A DNA stretch of 50,923 bases from Flavobacterium sp. (GCA_026390995.1 JAPLEX010000016.1:1-50923), one strand, 5' to 3'; counted from the first letter of the stretch, positions 1-10,649 are shown. Notes: generated from the sequence alone by a model not told the origin. Numbers and translations are program-made.

Positions 1-3000
1 TGAATACAGAAATCAATGGTTTAACCATGGGTGGTGTTGGTTCTGGAACTACAATTGACTACGTTCAAGTATCTCATTCTAATGACGACGCTTTTGAGTG
101 GTTTGGTGGATCTGTAAACTGTAAACACTTGGTTTCTTTCAGAAACTTAGATGACGATTTTGACACCGATAACGGATACAACGGAAACGTACAATTTGGT
201 TTATCTGTAAGAGACCCACAAGTTTCTGATGCGCCTGCTGTTTCTACTTCTGAAGGTTTTGAATCAGACAACAATGCATCAAGTACTTCAGTTTCTCCTT
301 ATACTGCTGCAATTTTCACCAACATGACTATGGTAGGACCAAACTTCCGTTTAGGTTTACCTAATGGTGGAACTTTGGCTTCTGGTTACAAACGAGGAGC
401 TCGTATCCGTAGAAATTCACAGTTGAAAATTTACAACTCTGTCTTTATGGATTACAACGAAGGTGTTCACGTAGATGGTTTAACTACTGAAACTAACGCC
501 TTAAACGGAACTTTACAATTTAGAGACAACGTAATTGCAGGCACAATAAATACAGCAAAAGTTTACCAAGTAAATACTTCTGGTAACAATGCTTCTTTTA
601 ACATCGCTACTTGGTATGCGGCCAGTAACAATACTACTGCCACTACAAACGCTGGATTGTTAGTAAATCCTTACAACAGTACTTCAGCTACAATTTATAC
701 TGGGTTAGATTATCGTCCAGCTGCTGGTTCTATCTTGTTGAACTCGGCTAACTTTAGCGAAACTGCTCTTGGTGCTGCAACTGCTTTGGTTGCTCCAGAA
801 GTTGCTTCACCTGTTAACTTGTGCTACACACAAGTGGCTTCTCCATTGACTGCTACTTTATTGGGTGGTACTTCATTAAAATGGTACACTGTCGCTACAG
901 GCGGAACTGCTTCGACTACTGCTCCAACTCCGGCTACCACTGTAGTGGGTACAAAAACCTATTATGTATCTCAAGTTCGTAATGGAATTGAAAGTTTACG
1001 TACTGCTATTGTAGTGAATGTAAATGCATTGCCTACAACTCCTAGTTTAATCATCGGAACTGCTGCTCAAGGTGTTTTGGTAGGAACTGCTACTACAGCA
1101 ACTTATGCTACTACTGATGTAGCCGGTGCTGTATCCTACACTTGGTCTGTTCCTGCAGGAGTTAACATTATTTCTGGTCAAGGAACTACCTCAATTGTGG
1201 TAAATTTCTTGAACGTGGCTCCTGGAGCTGGTACAATTGGTAATTTATCTGTTCGTTCGGTAAATGATAACGGTTGTTCTAGTGCTGCTAAAACATTGTC
1301 TTTAACTAAAGCCTTGCCTACTGCACCAGTTCTTTTAACATTGACTAATGGTGTAACTACTACAGGTATAACTAACATTAGTGCTTATGTAGGAACTACA
1401 ACAGCTTTAACGCTTACTGCTGGAAATGTAACTACAGCTACTGGATATGCTTGGAACTTGCCTGCAGGTGTAAACCAAGTTAGCGGTGGAAATTCAAGCA
1501 TTATCCAAGTAAACTTTGCTGGTTTGAACGCTGCCGAGATTACTGCTGTTGTAATTGGCGTAAGTTCAGTGAATGGTGTAGGTACTTCTACAACTGCTAA
1601 AACCTTGTCGTTAACTAGAGCGTTGCCAACTGCACCACTAGTGCTTTCTATGACTAACCCTGCTTCTGCTACGCCAACTACAGCAATCACAAACGCAAGT
1701 ATGTTTATTGGAACTTCAACACCATTAACATTAACTGCTACTGCTGTAACTACTGCTGCAAATTATGTATGGACCTTGCCTGCCGGTGTAAACCAAGTAG
1801 GTGGTGGTGCTAACGATAGAATTATCCAAGTAAACTTTGCTGACGTTCCTGCCGGAAATTCAGGTGTTGCCTTAAACATTAGTATTGCAGCCGCAAACGG
1901 TGTGGGTACTTCAGCTTTGAAAACACTTGCTTTAACTAGAACAGTGCCTACAGCTCCAACCACCTTATACTTGACTGATCCTGCATCGGCTACGCCAACC
2001 ACAGCGATTACAGCAAGTTCATTGTACATAGGTACTTCAACTACTTTAACACTTACTGCATCTGCAGTAACAACTGCGTCATCTTACAGTTGGACATTAC
2101 CAGCTGGTGTAAACCAAGTAGGTGGTGGTGCTAATGACCGCATCATCCAAGTAAATTTTGCTGACGTTCCTGCCGGAAATGCGGGTGTTGCTTTGCCAAT
2201 CACCGTTTATGGTGTAAATGGTGTAGGTTCATCGGTAGCGAAAACACTTGCATTAACACGTGTGTTGCCTTCAACGCTTGTAACAGTAACAGGTCAAATT
2301 GGTGCAATTTGTGGTGGAAGTAGCTACAGCTATACCATGACTCCTGCTTTGTATGCCAACGCTTACCAAATTATTGCTCCGGTAGGTAGTATTGTTACTT
2401 CTGCAAGCAATTCTTCAAATGCATCAGATGTATTAGAAACTAGCGACTTGACTTTCTCAGTTGCTTTGCCTGCAAACTTCTCAACATTAGCTGATAAAAC
2501 GATTAAGATCTACAGTAAAAACGGTGTTGGATTAAGCGCTACTTATAAAGTATTAACCTTAAACCCTGCCTCTCCAACTATCCCTGCAGTAAACGGTGGA
2601 ACTACCTTTACTACTTGTGCTAACGTGACTTTCTCGGTAGCTGATATGGTAGGTGCATCTTCGTACACTTGGACTGTGGCCAATGGTGCGGTAATCGTGA
2701 GTGGTCAAGGAACAAACACAGTAGTTGTTTCTTTTGCTGCAGTAACTGTACCAAGTACTTTATTACGTGTGAAAGCTATTTCTAACTGTGGCGTGGCTGG
2801 TGCTGATAAATACATCTCTTTAACTAATGTTGCTTGTTTTACTGGTAACAACGATACCACTGCTAAAATTTCTAACGTGTCTGAAGTGTATCCTAACCCT
2901 GTGGTGGATGCCTTTACGCTAGAAATGCAGTCTTCTAAAGCGACAGCTGCTCAAATGCAGGTATATACTTTTGAAGGGAACTTGTTGCTTAGCAAACAAA

Positions 3001-3128
3001 TCAATTTAGCCGAAGGAGAAAACACTGTTTCTGAATCAGTATCTGAATTGAAAAAAGGACTTTACATTGTGAAAATCACCAACGAAGCTACAAATGATGT
3101 TGTAGTGAAAAAGATGATCAAACAATAA
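1..3128 (+). CDS. C-terminal part of a large secreted beta-helix/Ig-like repeat protein with T9SS type A sorting domain (5' end outside window)
   Basis: Frame is open from position 3 upstream of the listed ATG (NTEINGLTMGG...). Ig/PKD-like repeats (YTWSVPAGVN..GQGTTSIVVNF). C-terminus VYPNPVVDAFTLEM...LKKGLYIVKITNEATNDVVVKKMIKQ is a typical T9SS type A signal. Confidence 0.85.
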   Translation, partial: NTEINGLTMGGVGSGTTIDYVQVSHSNDDAFEWFGGSVNCKHLVSFRNLDDDFDTDNGYNGNVQFGLSVRDPQVSDAPAVSTSEGFESDNNASSTSVSPYTAAIFTNMTMVGPNFRLGLPNGGTLASGYKRGARIRRNSQLKIYNSVFMDYNEGVHVDGLTTETNALNGTLQFRDNVIAGTINTAKVYQVNTSGNNASFNIATWYAASNNTTATTNAGLLVNPYNSTSATIYTGLDYRPAAGSILLNSANFSETALGAATALVAPEVASPVNLCYTQVASPLTATLLGGTSLKWYTVATGGTASTTAPTPATTVVGTKTYYVSQVRNGIESLRTAIVVNVNALPTTPSLIIGTAAQGVLVGTATTATYATTDVAGAVSYTWSVPAGVNIISGQGTTSIVVNFLNVAPGAGTIGNLSVRSVNDNGCSSAAKTLSLTKALPTAPVLLTLTNGVTTTGITNISAYVGTTTALTLTAGNVTTATGYAWNLPAGVNQVSGGNSSIIQVNFAGLNAAEITAVVIGVSSVNGVGTSTTAKTLSLTRALPTAPLVLSMTNPASATPTTAITNASMFIGTSTPLTLTATAVTTAANYVWTLPAGVNQVGGGANDRIIQVNFADVPAGNSGVALNISIAAANGVGTSALKTLALTRTVPTAPTTLYLTDPASATPTTAITASSLYIGTSTTLTLTASAVTTASSYSWTLPAGVNQVGGGANDRIIQVNFADVPAGNAGVALPITVYGVNGVGSSVAKTLALTRVLPSTLVTVTGQIGAICGGSSYSYTMTPALYANAYQIIAPVGSIVTSASNSSNASDVLETSDLTFSVALPANFSTLADKTIKIYSKNGVGLSATYKVLTLNPASPTIPAVNGGTTFTTCANVTFSVADMVGASSYTWTVANGAVIVSGQGTNTVVVSFAAVTVPSTLLRVKAISNCGVAGADKYISLTNVACFTGNNDTTAKISNVSEVYPNPVVDAFTLEMQSSKATAAQMQVYTFEGNLLLSKQINLAEGENTVSESVSELKKGLYIVKITNEATNDVVVKKMIKQ
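1311..2261 (+). repeat. Three tandem Ig-like coding repeats (309, 321 and 321 bp)
   Basis: Units begin ALPTAPVLL / ALPTAPLVL / TVPTAPTTL at 1311, 1620 and 1941. Units 2 and 3 share long near-identical DNA, e.g. gtaaaccaagtaggtggtggtgctaa...gctgacgttcctgccggaaat. Confidence 0.85.
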
Positions 3129-3149
3129 TCAACCCTTTCCAAAAAATTA

Positions 3150-3175
3150 AAGGCGCCTTAGGGCGCCTTTTTTTA
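3150..3175 (+). terminator. Rho-independent terminator
   Basis: aaggcgcc-ttag-ggcgcctt followed by a T run, just after the stop at 3128. Confidence 0.85.
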
Positions 3176-3271
3176 TGTTATTTAGTAACAGTTTCTTTAC
3201 ATATTGATAATATAGGTAGCCGCCTATGAAGGTAATTTTGCAAGGAATTTTCAACCCTTAAGGAATATAAA

Positions 3272-6205
3272 ATGAAAACACTTTTACAATGGATTTTTTT
3301 ACTGGTAAGCCCTATTTTGCTTAGTCAAACAAACGGTGGCTTAAAAGGAACTGTTTTAGACGAATCAAACGGCAAACCCGTTCCTGGGATTAATGTAGTC
3401 GTGAAAAACACCAAATATGCGCTATCCACCGACATGGATGGAAATTACATTTTTCGTTCTATTCCTGCAGGAACCTACGAAGTAGAATTTTCGTCGATGG
3501 GCTATGCGTCAAAACTCATTTCTGAAGTAATTATCAAAGAAAAAGAAATTACCGACTTGAGTCCTTCTTTGGGCGAGCAAAAAAATATGCTGAACGAAGT
3601 AGTAATTACCCGTACCAAAGCCAAAACAGAATCAGTAAAATCCTTATTGATTGCACAAAAAAACAGCATCAGTGTGTCTGATGGTATTTCTGCCGAAACC
3701 ATCAAAAGAACACCAGATAAAAGCACCTCTGACGTGATCAAACGTATTTCGGGTGCCAGTATCCAAGACAATAAATTTGTGATCATCCGCGGATTGAATG
3801 ACCGTTACAACACGGCTTTCATTAACGGTTCTCCTCTTCCGAGCTCGGAGCCAGACAGAAAAGCGTTCTCCTTTGACATTTTCCCGTCAAATATGATCGA
3901 TAATTTGATCATCAGCAAAACGGCTACTCCCGATTTACCTGGAGAATTTGCTGGAGGAGTTGTGCAGATTACCACCAAAAGTGTACCAGACAAAAACTTC
4001 CAAGCCTTTAGCATCGGAACCGGGTACAACACCGTGACTACCGGACAAAAACAAGTGTCGTATGTGGGCGGAAAATTGGACGATTTAGGCATGGACGATG
4101 GATCTAGAGATTTGTTCCCAATTCCATCAAACTTAGCGGCCAATAACCCAAATGATCCCAACAACGTAGCTTGGGCAAGCGCTTATGCAACCGCTACCCA
4201 AGGCGATTGGAATTTGTTTGACAAAACCTTTACGCCGAATATGAGCTTGCAATACACTTTGGGAAGACAATTTTCTATTGGGGAGAAATCATTGGGCGCC
4301 TTGGTTTCCTTGACCTATAACAAAACCAATTTGTTTCAAGAGACTATTCGTAGAAATTACAAAGAAACTGTTGTAGGTCAGGCCAACACTATAACCGAAG
4401 ATTTTCTAGACAAAAATTACAGCGAACAAGTTTTGGCTGGTGCCTTGGCAAATTTTTCATTCAAAATAAACAACAACAACTCAATTAGTCTCAAGAACCT
4501 TTACAGCGTCAACTCTGAAGACAAAGTAATTATTCGTACCGGTCAATCCGGTTTAGATGAAGGAGATCCTCTTGACCCTTCTACTTTCTTTAATTTTATC
4601 AATAATGCTCGTTGGTTTACCAGCAATAAAATAATGTCTAGCCAATTAAACGGCGATCATTATTTCTCCAAAAGCAAAATAAAAATCAACTGGAATGGGT
4701 CGATCAGTAAAGTTTCTAGATCAATTCCAAATCTTCGAAGAAACTCTTACTTGCTATATTATACCCCTAATTATGTTGCGCAAATAAGCCAAGCAGTAAA
4801 TTCCCAGTCAGCTGGTAATATTTTCTATTCGCAAAATGACGAGACAATTACGTTTGCCAAAACGGATATTTCTAAAAAATTTACCTTTACCGACAACGTA
4901 AGTGCCGAAATTAAAACAGGATTTTCGATGCAAAATAGAAACAGAAGCTTTGACGCCAAATTCTTGGGTTATGTAACGATGAACAATTTTGATCCTAACG
5001 GTACCGGACAATTGTTGTCATTGCCAGACAGTGAGATCTTCAGTCCTGCAAACATGGGAGTCTTAGGGAATGGGGAAAACGGATTAAGTATGCTTAATGT
5101 AACTTCTCCAAAAGACAAATATGAGGCTTCATCTAAATTGAATGCGGGCTATGTTATGGTGGACAACATCTTCAATAAATGGCGTTTGGTATGGGGCGTG
5201 CGAGTAGAAAACTATACGCAAACCTTAACCACTAGAAATGATGGCGGGCCGATAAACCTAAACAATACACAACAAGATATATTGCCGTCCTTAAACGTGA
5301 TTTATGCGATTAATGCCAAGAAAAACTTCCGAATCAGCTACTCTAAAACCTTGAACCGTCCGGAGTTTAGAGAATTGGCTCCGTTTAAATTCTACGATTT
5401 CCAAACCCAATTCAACACCCAAGGTAGTATAGACTTGAAAATTGCTACGATAAAAAACTTTGACCTCCGTTATGAAGTATATCCGGGCAAAGGCCAATTG
5501 TTCTCGTTTAGTGTGTTTACCAAACAATTTGAAAACCCCATCGAGATTAAAGCATCTCCTAACAATCCAAGAGAAGTATTCTACAGGAATGCGCCTTCGG
5601 CCAAAAACTCCGGATTTGAAATCGAGTTTAGAACCTTGCTTAGCAGCCTAATGGGCAGAGAAGCCGGTTCGTCGCTAGACAACTTTACCTTGTTTTCTAA
5701 CGTAGCCTTAATATACTCAGAAGTACAAGTAGCAAATGAGCCAGGACTTAGCGATGCGCAAAAATTCCGCCCGATGCAAGGCCAATCGCCTTATGTGTTG
5801 AATGCCGGTTTACAATACATGAATAACGGTTGGAGTGCTTCTACTTCGTTGAACCGTGTGGGGAATCGTATTGCGATAGTGGGTGTGCCACAAGGGGATT
5901 CTGGCGAGCCTACCCTTTGGGAAAAATCAAGAACCTTAATGGATCTACAAATTGCCAAAAGCTTTATGGACAACAAATTTGAAGTGAAATTGAACGTGCA
6001 AAACTTATTGGCGCAAGATCAGATTTTCTACCGCAACAATGATACGCGCGTGCGCAACAGCCAAAACTACAACACCATCTTAGACTCCGATTTCGAGAAA
6101 ATATTGTTTAATGCAAATAATTATTACAATCCGGACAAAGATGACTTAGTTTGGTCTACCAAATACGGACGTACATTCTCCTTGTCTGCAACCTATAACT
6201 TCTAA
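3272..6205 (+). CDS. TonB-dependent receptor with carboxypeptidase-like regulatory (CarboxypepD_reg-like) N-terminal domain
   Basis: GGLKGTVLDESNGKPVPGINVVVKNT, plug domain (VIKRISGASIQDNKFVIIRGLNDRYN), C-terminal barrel ending YGRTFSLSATYNF. Confidence 0.93.
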   Translation: MKTLLQWIFLLVSPILLSQTNGGLKGTVLDESNGKPVPGINVVVKNTKYALSTDMDGNYIFRSIPAGTYEVEFSSMGYASKLISEVIIKEKEITDLSPSLGEQKNMLNEVVITRTKAKTESVKSLLIAQKNSISVSDGISAETIKRTPDKSTSDVIKRISGASIQDNKFVIIRGLNDRYNTAFINGSPLPSSEPDRKAFSFDIFPSNMIDNLIISKTATPDLPGEFAGGVVQITTKSVPDKNFQAFSIGTGYNTVTTGQKQVSYVGGKLDDLGMDDGSRDLFPIPSNLAANNPNDPNNVAWASAYATATQGDWNLFDKTFTPNMSLQYTLGRQFSIGEKSLGALVSLTYNKTNLFQETIRRNYKETVVGQANTITEDFLDKNYSEQVLAGALANFSFKINNNNSISLKNLYSVNSEDKVIIRTGQSGLDEGDPLDPSTFFNFINNARWFTSNKIMSSQLNGDHYFSKSKIKINWNGSISKVSRSIPNLRRNSYLLYYTPNYVAQISQAVNSQSAGNIFYSQNDETITFAKTDISKKFTFTDNVSAEIKTGFSMQNRNRSFDAKFLGYVTMNNFDPNGTGQLLSLPDSEIFSPANMGVLGNGENGLSMLNVTSPKDKYEASSKLNAGYVMVDNIFNKWRLVWGVRVENYTQTLTTRNDGGPINLNNTQQDILPSLNVIYAINAKKNFRISYSKTLNRPEFRELAPFKFYDFQTQFNTQGSIDLKIATIKNFDLRYEVYPGKGQLFSFSVFTKQFENPIEIKASPNNPREVFYRNAPSAKNSGFEIEFRTLLSSLMGREAGSSLDNFTLFSNVALIYSEVQVANEPGLSDAQKFRPMQGQSPYVLNAGLQYMNNGWSASTSLNRVGNRIAIVGVPQGDSGEPTLWEKSRTLMDLQIAKSFMDNKFEVKLNVQNLLAQDQIFYRNNDTRVRNSQNYNTILDSDFEKILFNANNYYNPDKDDLVWSTKYGRTFSLSATYNF

Positions 6206-6225
6206 TCATTCGATTATAAAATACA

Positions 6226-6255
6226 AAAGGAGCTGTAAATACAGCTCCTTTTTTT
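6226..6255 (+). terminator. Rho-independent terminator of the TonB receptor gene
   Basis: aaaggagctgta-aa-tacagctccttt plus T run. Confidence 0.85.
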
Positions 6256-6260
6256 ATACC

Positions 6261-6291
6261 AAAAAAGGGTAAGATTTGCGTCTTACCCTTT
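6261..6291 (-). terminator. Rho-independent terminator of the convergent OmpA-family gene
   Basis: aaagggtaaga-tttgcg-tcttacccttt; on the minus strand it is followed by a T run (A run 6261-6266). Confidence 0.8.
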
Positions 6292-6313
6292 CTTTATTCT
6301 TGTAAATTAATCG

Positions 6314-7273
6314 CTACAACTCGTTTAACATTTTGGAAATCTCATCCAATTTTGGCGTTAAAATAATTTCGATTCGGCGATTTTTGGCTTTGTTTTCTGG
6401 GCTATCGTTGGCCACTAATGGCGCATATTCGCTTCGGCCGGCAGCCGTGAGATTCAGGCAATTAATTCCTTTATTCTCAGACAAAATAGATACAATGGCG
6501 GTGGCTCTTTTGGTTGACAAATCCCAGTTATCGGTAATCGCTCCAGAACCCGCATAGGCATCGTTATCGGTATGCCCCTCAATTAAAACTGAAATATCAG
6601 GGTTTGCAGCCAATACTTTTCCCACCTCTACCACTGCTTTTTTTCCCTCTACTCCTACCGCCCAGCTTCCTGAACCAAATAGCAATTTGTTTTCCATAGA
6701 AACATATACTTTGCCATTTTTCTCTTGCACGGTAAGCCCTTTTCCTTCAAATCCACGCAAGGCTTTAGACAATGTTTCTTTTAGTTTTTTCATGGCGGCG
6801 TCTTTGGTAGCCATCATGCCTTCCAATTCAGCCAATCGCTTGGAGCTTTCTTGCAAGTCGTTTTTCAATTTGTCTAAGCGCTCTTGTTCGGCCGCCAAGG
6901 CTTTTCCTTTGGCTTCCAACTGGGCCAACAATTCACGGTTTTTGGCCATGTTACTTTGTAGGGCTTCGTCGCTGTTTTTTTCTAAAGCGGCATACGAAGC
7001 TTGTAGGGTTTTTAAACTTTTATCGGTGGCGGTAAAATCAGCCAAGTACTTATCGCGTTCTGATTTTATTTTGTCGTGTTCCGTTTTTAAAGCAGCCAAA
7101 TCTAAATCCAATTGGTTTTTGGCTTTGGTACACGCTTCGTTGTCATCTTGCAACTGGCGGTTTTCTTTCTTTAAATCGGCAAATTTATTCTCTAAATCGG
7201 TGTACAATTTTTTGGACACACAAGAGCTAGTTACCGCTAATACTAAGAAGGCTAAGGAGATTTTACGTTTCAT
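6314..7273 (-). CDS. OmpA family lipoprotein with coiled-coil region
   Basis: Signal/lipobox-like SSCVSKKLY; C-terminal OmpA domain (VLIEGHTDNDAYAG...NWDLSTKRATAIVSIL...AAGRSEYAPL...NRRIEIIL). Confidence 0.9.
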   Translation of the reverse strand: MKRKISLAFLVLAVTSSCVSKKLYTDLENKFADLKKENRQLQDDNEACTKAKNQLDLDLAALKTEHDKIKSERDKYLADFTATDKSLKTLQASYAALEKNSDEALQSNMAKNRELLAQLEAKGKALAAEQERLDKLKNDLQESSKRLAELEGMMATKDAAMKKLKETLSKALRGFEGKGLTVQEKNGKVYVSMENKLLFGSGSWAVGVEGKKAVVEVGKVLAANPDISVLIEGHTDNDAYAGSGAITDNWDLSTKRATAIVSILSENKGINCLNLTAAGRSEYAPLVANDSPENKAKNRRIEIILTPKLDEISKMLNEL

Positions 7274-7290
7274 ATGTTACAATTTAGGGT

Positions 7291-8052
7291 TTATTCAATT
7301 TCTACTGCCGTTGGACAATGGTCAGAATGTTTTGCTTCAGCTAAAATGAAGGCTCTTTTTATACGGTCTTTCAAGGGTGCACTCACCAAGCAATAATCAA
7401 TGCGCCAACCCTTATTCGTTGCTCTAGCGCCAGCTCGGTAACTCCACCAGGTGTAGTTATGCGGTTCTTTGTTTAGGGCTCTAAAACTGTCTACAAATCC
7501 ATTTTTTAAAAACGCATCCAACCAGGCGCGTTCTTCGGGCAAGAAACCAGAAACAGTTTTGTTGCGCACCGGATCATGAATATCAATGGCTTCGTGGCAG
7601 ATGTTGTAATCGCCACAAATAATCAAATTGGGGATTTCTTGTTTGAGGGTGTCAATATACTGCTTAAAATCATCCATGTACATAAACTTATGCCCCAAAC
7701 GGTCGCTGTTGGTACCCGAAGGCAGATACAAACTCATTACCGAAATGTCGTCAAAATCTACGCGGAGGTTTCGTCCTTCAAAATCCATGTGCGAAATTCC
7801 CGTGCCAAAAACCACCTTTTTGGGTTTTGTTTTAGACAAAATGGCTACGCCGCTGTATCCCTTTTTTTCGGCTGGAAACCAATAATGGTAAGGATAACCG
7901 GCCAATTCTATATCTAAAGTTGGAATTTGATCGGGTGTGGCTTTTATTTCTTGCAAGCAGATTACATCGGGGTTGGCCTGTTGCAACCAATCTAAAAATC
8001 CTTTAGAAATAGCTGCACGAATGCCGTTCACATTGTAAGAAATAATCTTCAT
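7291..8052 (-). CDS. xth: Exodeoxyribonuclease III
   Basis: MKIISYNVNGIRAAISKGFLDWLQQANPDVICLQEIKA...GDYNICHEAIDIHDP...RIDYCLVS...HSDHCPTAVEIE. Confidence 0.95.
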   Translation of the reverse strand: MKIISYNVNGIRAAISKGFLDWLQQANPDVICLQEIKATPDQIPTLDIELAGYPYHYWFPAEKKGYSGVAILSKTKPKKVVFGTGISHMDFEGRNLRVDFDDISVMSLYLPSGTNSDRLGHKFMYMDDFKQYIDTLKQEIPNLIICGDYNICHEAIDIHDPVRNKTVSGFLPEERAWLDAFLKNGFVDSFRALNKEPHNYTWWSYRAGARATNKGWRIDYCLVSAPLKDRIKRAFILAEAKHSDHCPTAVEIE

Positions 8053-8170
8053 CCCGTAAAATTAGTTTAAGCCTTTCAAAAGTAGTAAAAAAGTGATGGC
8101 TTGCTTTAGAAAAAAAAATAAAATTGGAGTTTTTTGTTATCTTTGTTTCACTTCAAAAAAACAAATATTC

Positions 8171-9988
8171 ATGGGGTTAGTAAGTGCTAAAGAAGTTGCC
8201 AAAGCAATAAACACGGACAAATATGGCCCATTAGGTACCTTCTCCGGATGGCTTCTCATGAAAGTGTTAAAGATTTCATCCTTAAACAAAATATACGACC
8301 GAAACAAACACCTCAAAGACTTAGAATTCTTGAATTCAGTCTTGGATGAGTTTCAGATTAAGTTTGAAATTCCAGAAGCAGATTTGAAACGATTGCCCAA
8401 AGACGGCGCCTACATTACCATTTCCAATCATCCATTGGGCGGAATCGATGGGATTTTGCTTTTGAAATTAATGTTGGAGCACGAGCCTAATTTTAAGATC
8501 ATCGCCAACTTTTTATTGCACCGCATTGATCCGCTCAAAAAGTACATCATGCCGGTAAATCCCTTCGAAAATCATAAAGGAGCAAAGTCAAGCGTGATTG
8601 GCATCAAAGAAACCTTGCGCCATTTGAGTGACGGCAAACCTTTAGGGATGTTTCCAGCAGGGGAAGTTTCCACCTACAAGGCGGGAAAATTAGTAGTAGA
8701 CAAACATTGGGAAGAAGGTGCGATCAAGGTGATTCGCAAAGCACAGGTGCCTGTTATTCCTATCTATTTTCACGCCAAAAACAGCTGGATGTTCTATTTG
8801 CTTTCCAAAATTAGCGGAACCTTGCGCACCGCAAAACTACCTTCAGAATTACTCACCCAAAAAGACCGAATTATTAAAGTGCGCATCGGAAAACCCATTT
8901 CGGTAAGCGAACAAAACGAACACACTACAATAGAGGATTATTCTGAATTTTTGCGCAAGAAAACCTATATGTTGGCCAATTCGTTCGAAAAAGACAACAG
9001 CTTTCTTTCGGCGTCCAATTTAAATCAATTGATGCCGCCTAAAAGCCCCAAAACAATTGCCACGCCGGCCAATAATGAACAAATGATCCTGGAGGTGGAG
9101 GCATTGCGCAAAGAAGGCAACAGCCGCCTCACACACAGTAAAAACTTTGAAGTGTTTTTTACAACCGCCAAAAGTATTCCAAACATCATGCACGAAATAG
9201 GCCGTTTACGGGAAATTACTTTCCGAGAAATTGGCGAAGGCACTAACGAATCTACCGATTTAGACGATTTTGATCACTACTATCACCACATGTTTTTGTG
9301 GGATGATGAAGCCCAAAGAATTGCTGGCGCCTACCGCATGGGATTAGGAGCCGAGATCTTTAGCAAACATGGCATTAAAGGATTTTATTTGCATGAATTG
9401 TTTCGTTTTGAGCCCGAATTGTATGATATGATGAGCAAATCAATCGAAATGGGGCGCGCCTTCATCATCAAAGAATACCAACAAAAACCCATGCCGCTTT
9501 TCCTGTTGTGGAAAGGCATCGTGCACACCACCTTGCGCTATCCGGAGCACAAATTCTTGCTTGGCGGTGTGAGCATCAGCAACCAGTTTACCGATTTTTC
9601 TAAATCGTTAATGATCGAGTTTATGAAATCGCATTATTACGATCCCTATGTGGCACAATACATCCACGCAAAAAAGGAATTTAAAGTAAAACTCAAAGAC
9701 GCCGATAAAGATTTTATTTTTGACGAAGCCGAAGCCGATTTAAATAAGTTTGATAAAATTATTGACGAAATCGAACCGGGAGCACTTCGTATGCCGGTGT
9801 TGATTAAAAAATACATCAAACAAAATGCAAGAGTGGTCGCCTTTAATGTAGATCCGTTGTTTAACAACGCGATTGATGGATTAATGTACATTCGCATCGC
9901 CGACTTGCCCGAAAGCACTGTAAAACCTGTTATGGAAGAATTTCAAGCCGAACTGGAACGCAAATTGGCCGAGAAAGGAGAGCTATAG
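8171..9988 (+). CDS. Bifunctional acyltransferase: N-terminal PlsC-like (NHPLGGIDG) plus C-terminal GNAT/hemolysin-like N-acyltransferase (OlsF/GlsF-like amino-lipid synthase)
   Basis: PlsC-type HX4D motif NHPLGGID; C-terminal block LREITFREIGEGTNESTDLDDFDHYYHHMFLWDDEAQRIAGAYRMG typical of OlsB/GlsB-type acyltransferases. Start placed at ATG 8171 rather than 8093. Confidence 0.8.
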   Translation: MGLVSAKEVAKAINTDKYGPLGTFSGWLLMKVLKISSLNKIYDRNKHLKDLEFLNSVLDEFQIKFEIPEADLKRLPKDGAYITISNHPLGGIDGILLLKLMLEHEPNFKIIANFLLHRIDPLKKYIMPVNPFENHKGAKSSVIGIKETLRHLSDGKPLGMFPAGEVSTYKAGKLVVDKHWEEGAIKVIRKAQVPVIPIYFHAKNSWMFYLLSKISGTLRTAKLPSELLTQKDRIIKVRIGKPISVSEQNEHTTIEDYSEFLRKKTYMLANSFEKDNSFLSASNLNQLMPPKSPKTIATPANNEQMILEVEALRKEGNSRLTHSKNFEVFFTTAKSIPNIMHEIGRLREITFREIGEGTNESTDLDDFDHYYHHMFLWDDEAQRIAGAYRMGLGAEIFSKHGIKGFYLHELFRFEPELYDMMSKSIEMGRAFIIKEYQQKPMPLFLLWKGIVHTTLRYPEHKFLLGGVSISNQFTDFSKSLMIEFMKSHYYDPYVAQYIHAKKEFKVKLKDADKDFIFDEAEADLNKFDKIIDEIEPGALRMPVLIKKYIKQNARVVAFNVDPLFNNAIDGLMYIRIADLPESTVKPVMEEFQAELERKLAEKGEL

Positions 9989-9995
9989 CAACGTA

Positions 9996-10649
9996 CTACA
10001 ATTTCATTTCAGGAATAACTCCCTCTATAATCAAATCGGCTTCTGTAGCAGCAATAATTTGCTCTACGGTCACGCCAGGTGCGCGCTCAAGGAGCTTAAA
10101 TCCGTTGGGCGTTACTTCCAATACGGCCAATTCGGTCACTACTTTTTTAACGCAACCTACTCCGGTAAGCGGTAAACTGCATTGTTTAAGAATTTTGGAT
10201 TCGCCCGCTTTGTTCACGTGCATCATGGCGACAATTATATTTTCTGCCGAGGCCACTAAATCCATGGCGCCTCCCATGCCTTTCACCATTTTACCTGGTA
10301 TTTTCCAATTGGCTATGTCACCATTTTCAGACACTTCCATGGCCCCCAAAATGGTCAAATCGACATGTTGTCCGCGAATCATGCCAAAACTGGTAGCCGA
10401 ATCAAAAAAAGAAGCGCCCGGCAAGGTGGTAATGGTTTGTTTTCCGGCATTGATTACATCGGCGTCTTCTTCGCCCTCAAACGGAAATGGACCCATGCCC
10501 AATACTCCGTTTTCGCTTTGAAACTCTACCTCAATATCGGTGCGTACATAATTGGCCACTAAGGTGGGAATTCCAATGCCTAAATTTACATAATAGCCAT
10601 CTTGCACTTCTTGGGCAATTCGTTTTGCTATTTCTTCTTTACCAAGCAT
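9996..10649 (-). CDS. scoB: 3-oxoacid (succinyl-CoA:acetoacetate) CoA-transferase subunit B
   Basis: IAKRIAQEVQDGYYVNLGIGIPTLVANYV...SENGVLGMGPFP...GGAMDLV. Confidence 0.93.
   Translation of the reverse strand: MLGKEEIAKRIAQEVQDGYYVNLGIGIPTLVANYVRTDIEVEFQSENGVLGMGPFPFEGEEDADVINAGKQTITTLPGASFFDSATSFGMIRGQHVDLTILGAMEVSENGDIANWKIPGKMVKGMGGAMDLVASAENIIVAMMHVNKAGESKILKQCSLPLTGVGCVKKVVTELAVLEVTPNGFKLLERAPGVTVEQIIAATEADLIIEGVIPEMKL

Noticed and set aside
6687-7349. Plus-strand 220-aa ORF opposite the OmpA gene
   Set aside because: Antisense shadow of a well-supported OmpA-family gene; low-complexity Ser/Leu-rich translation.
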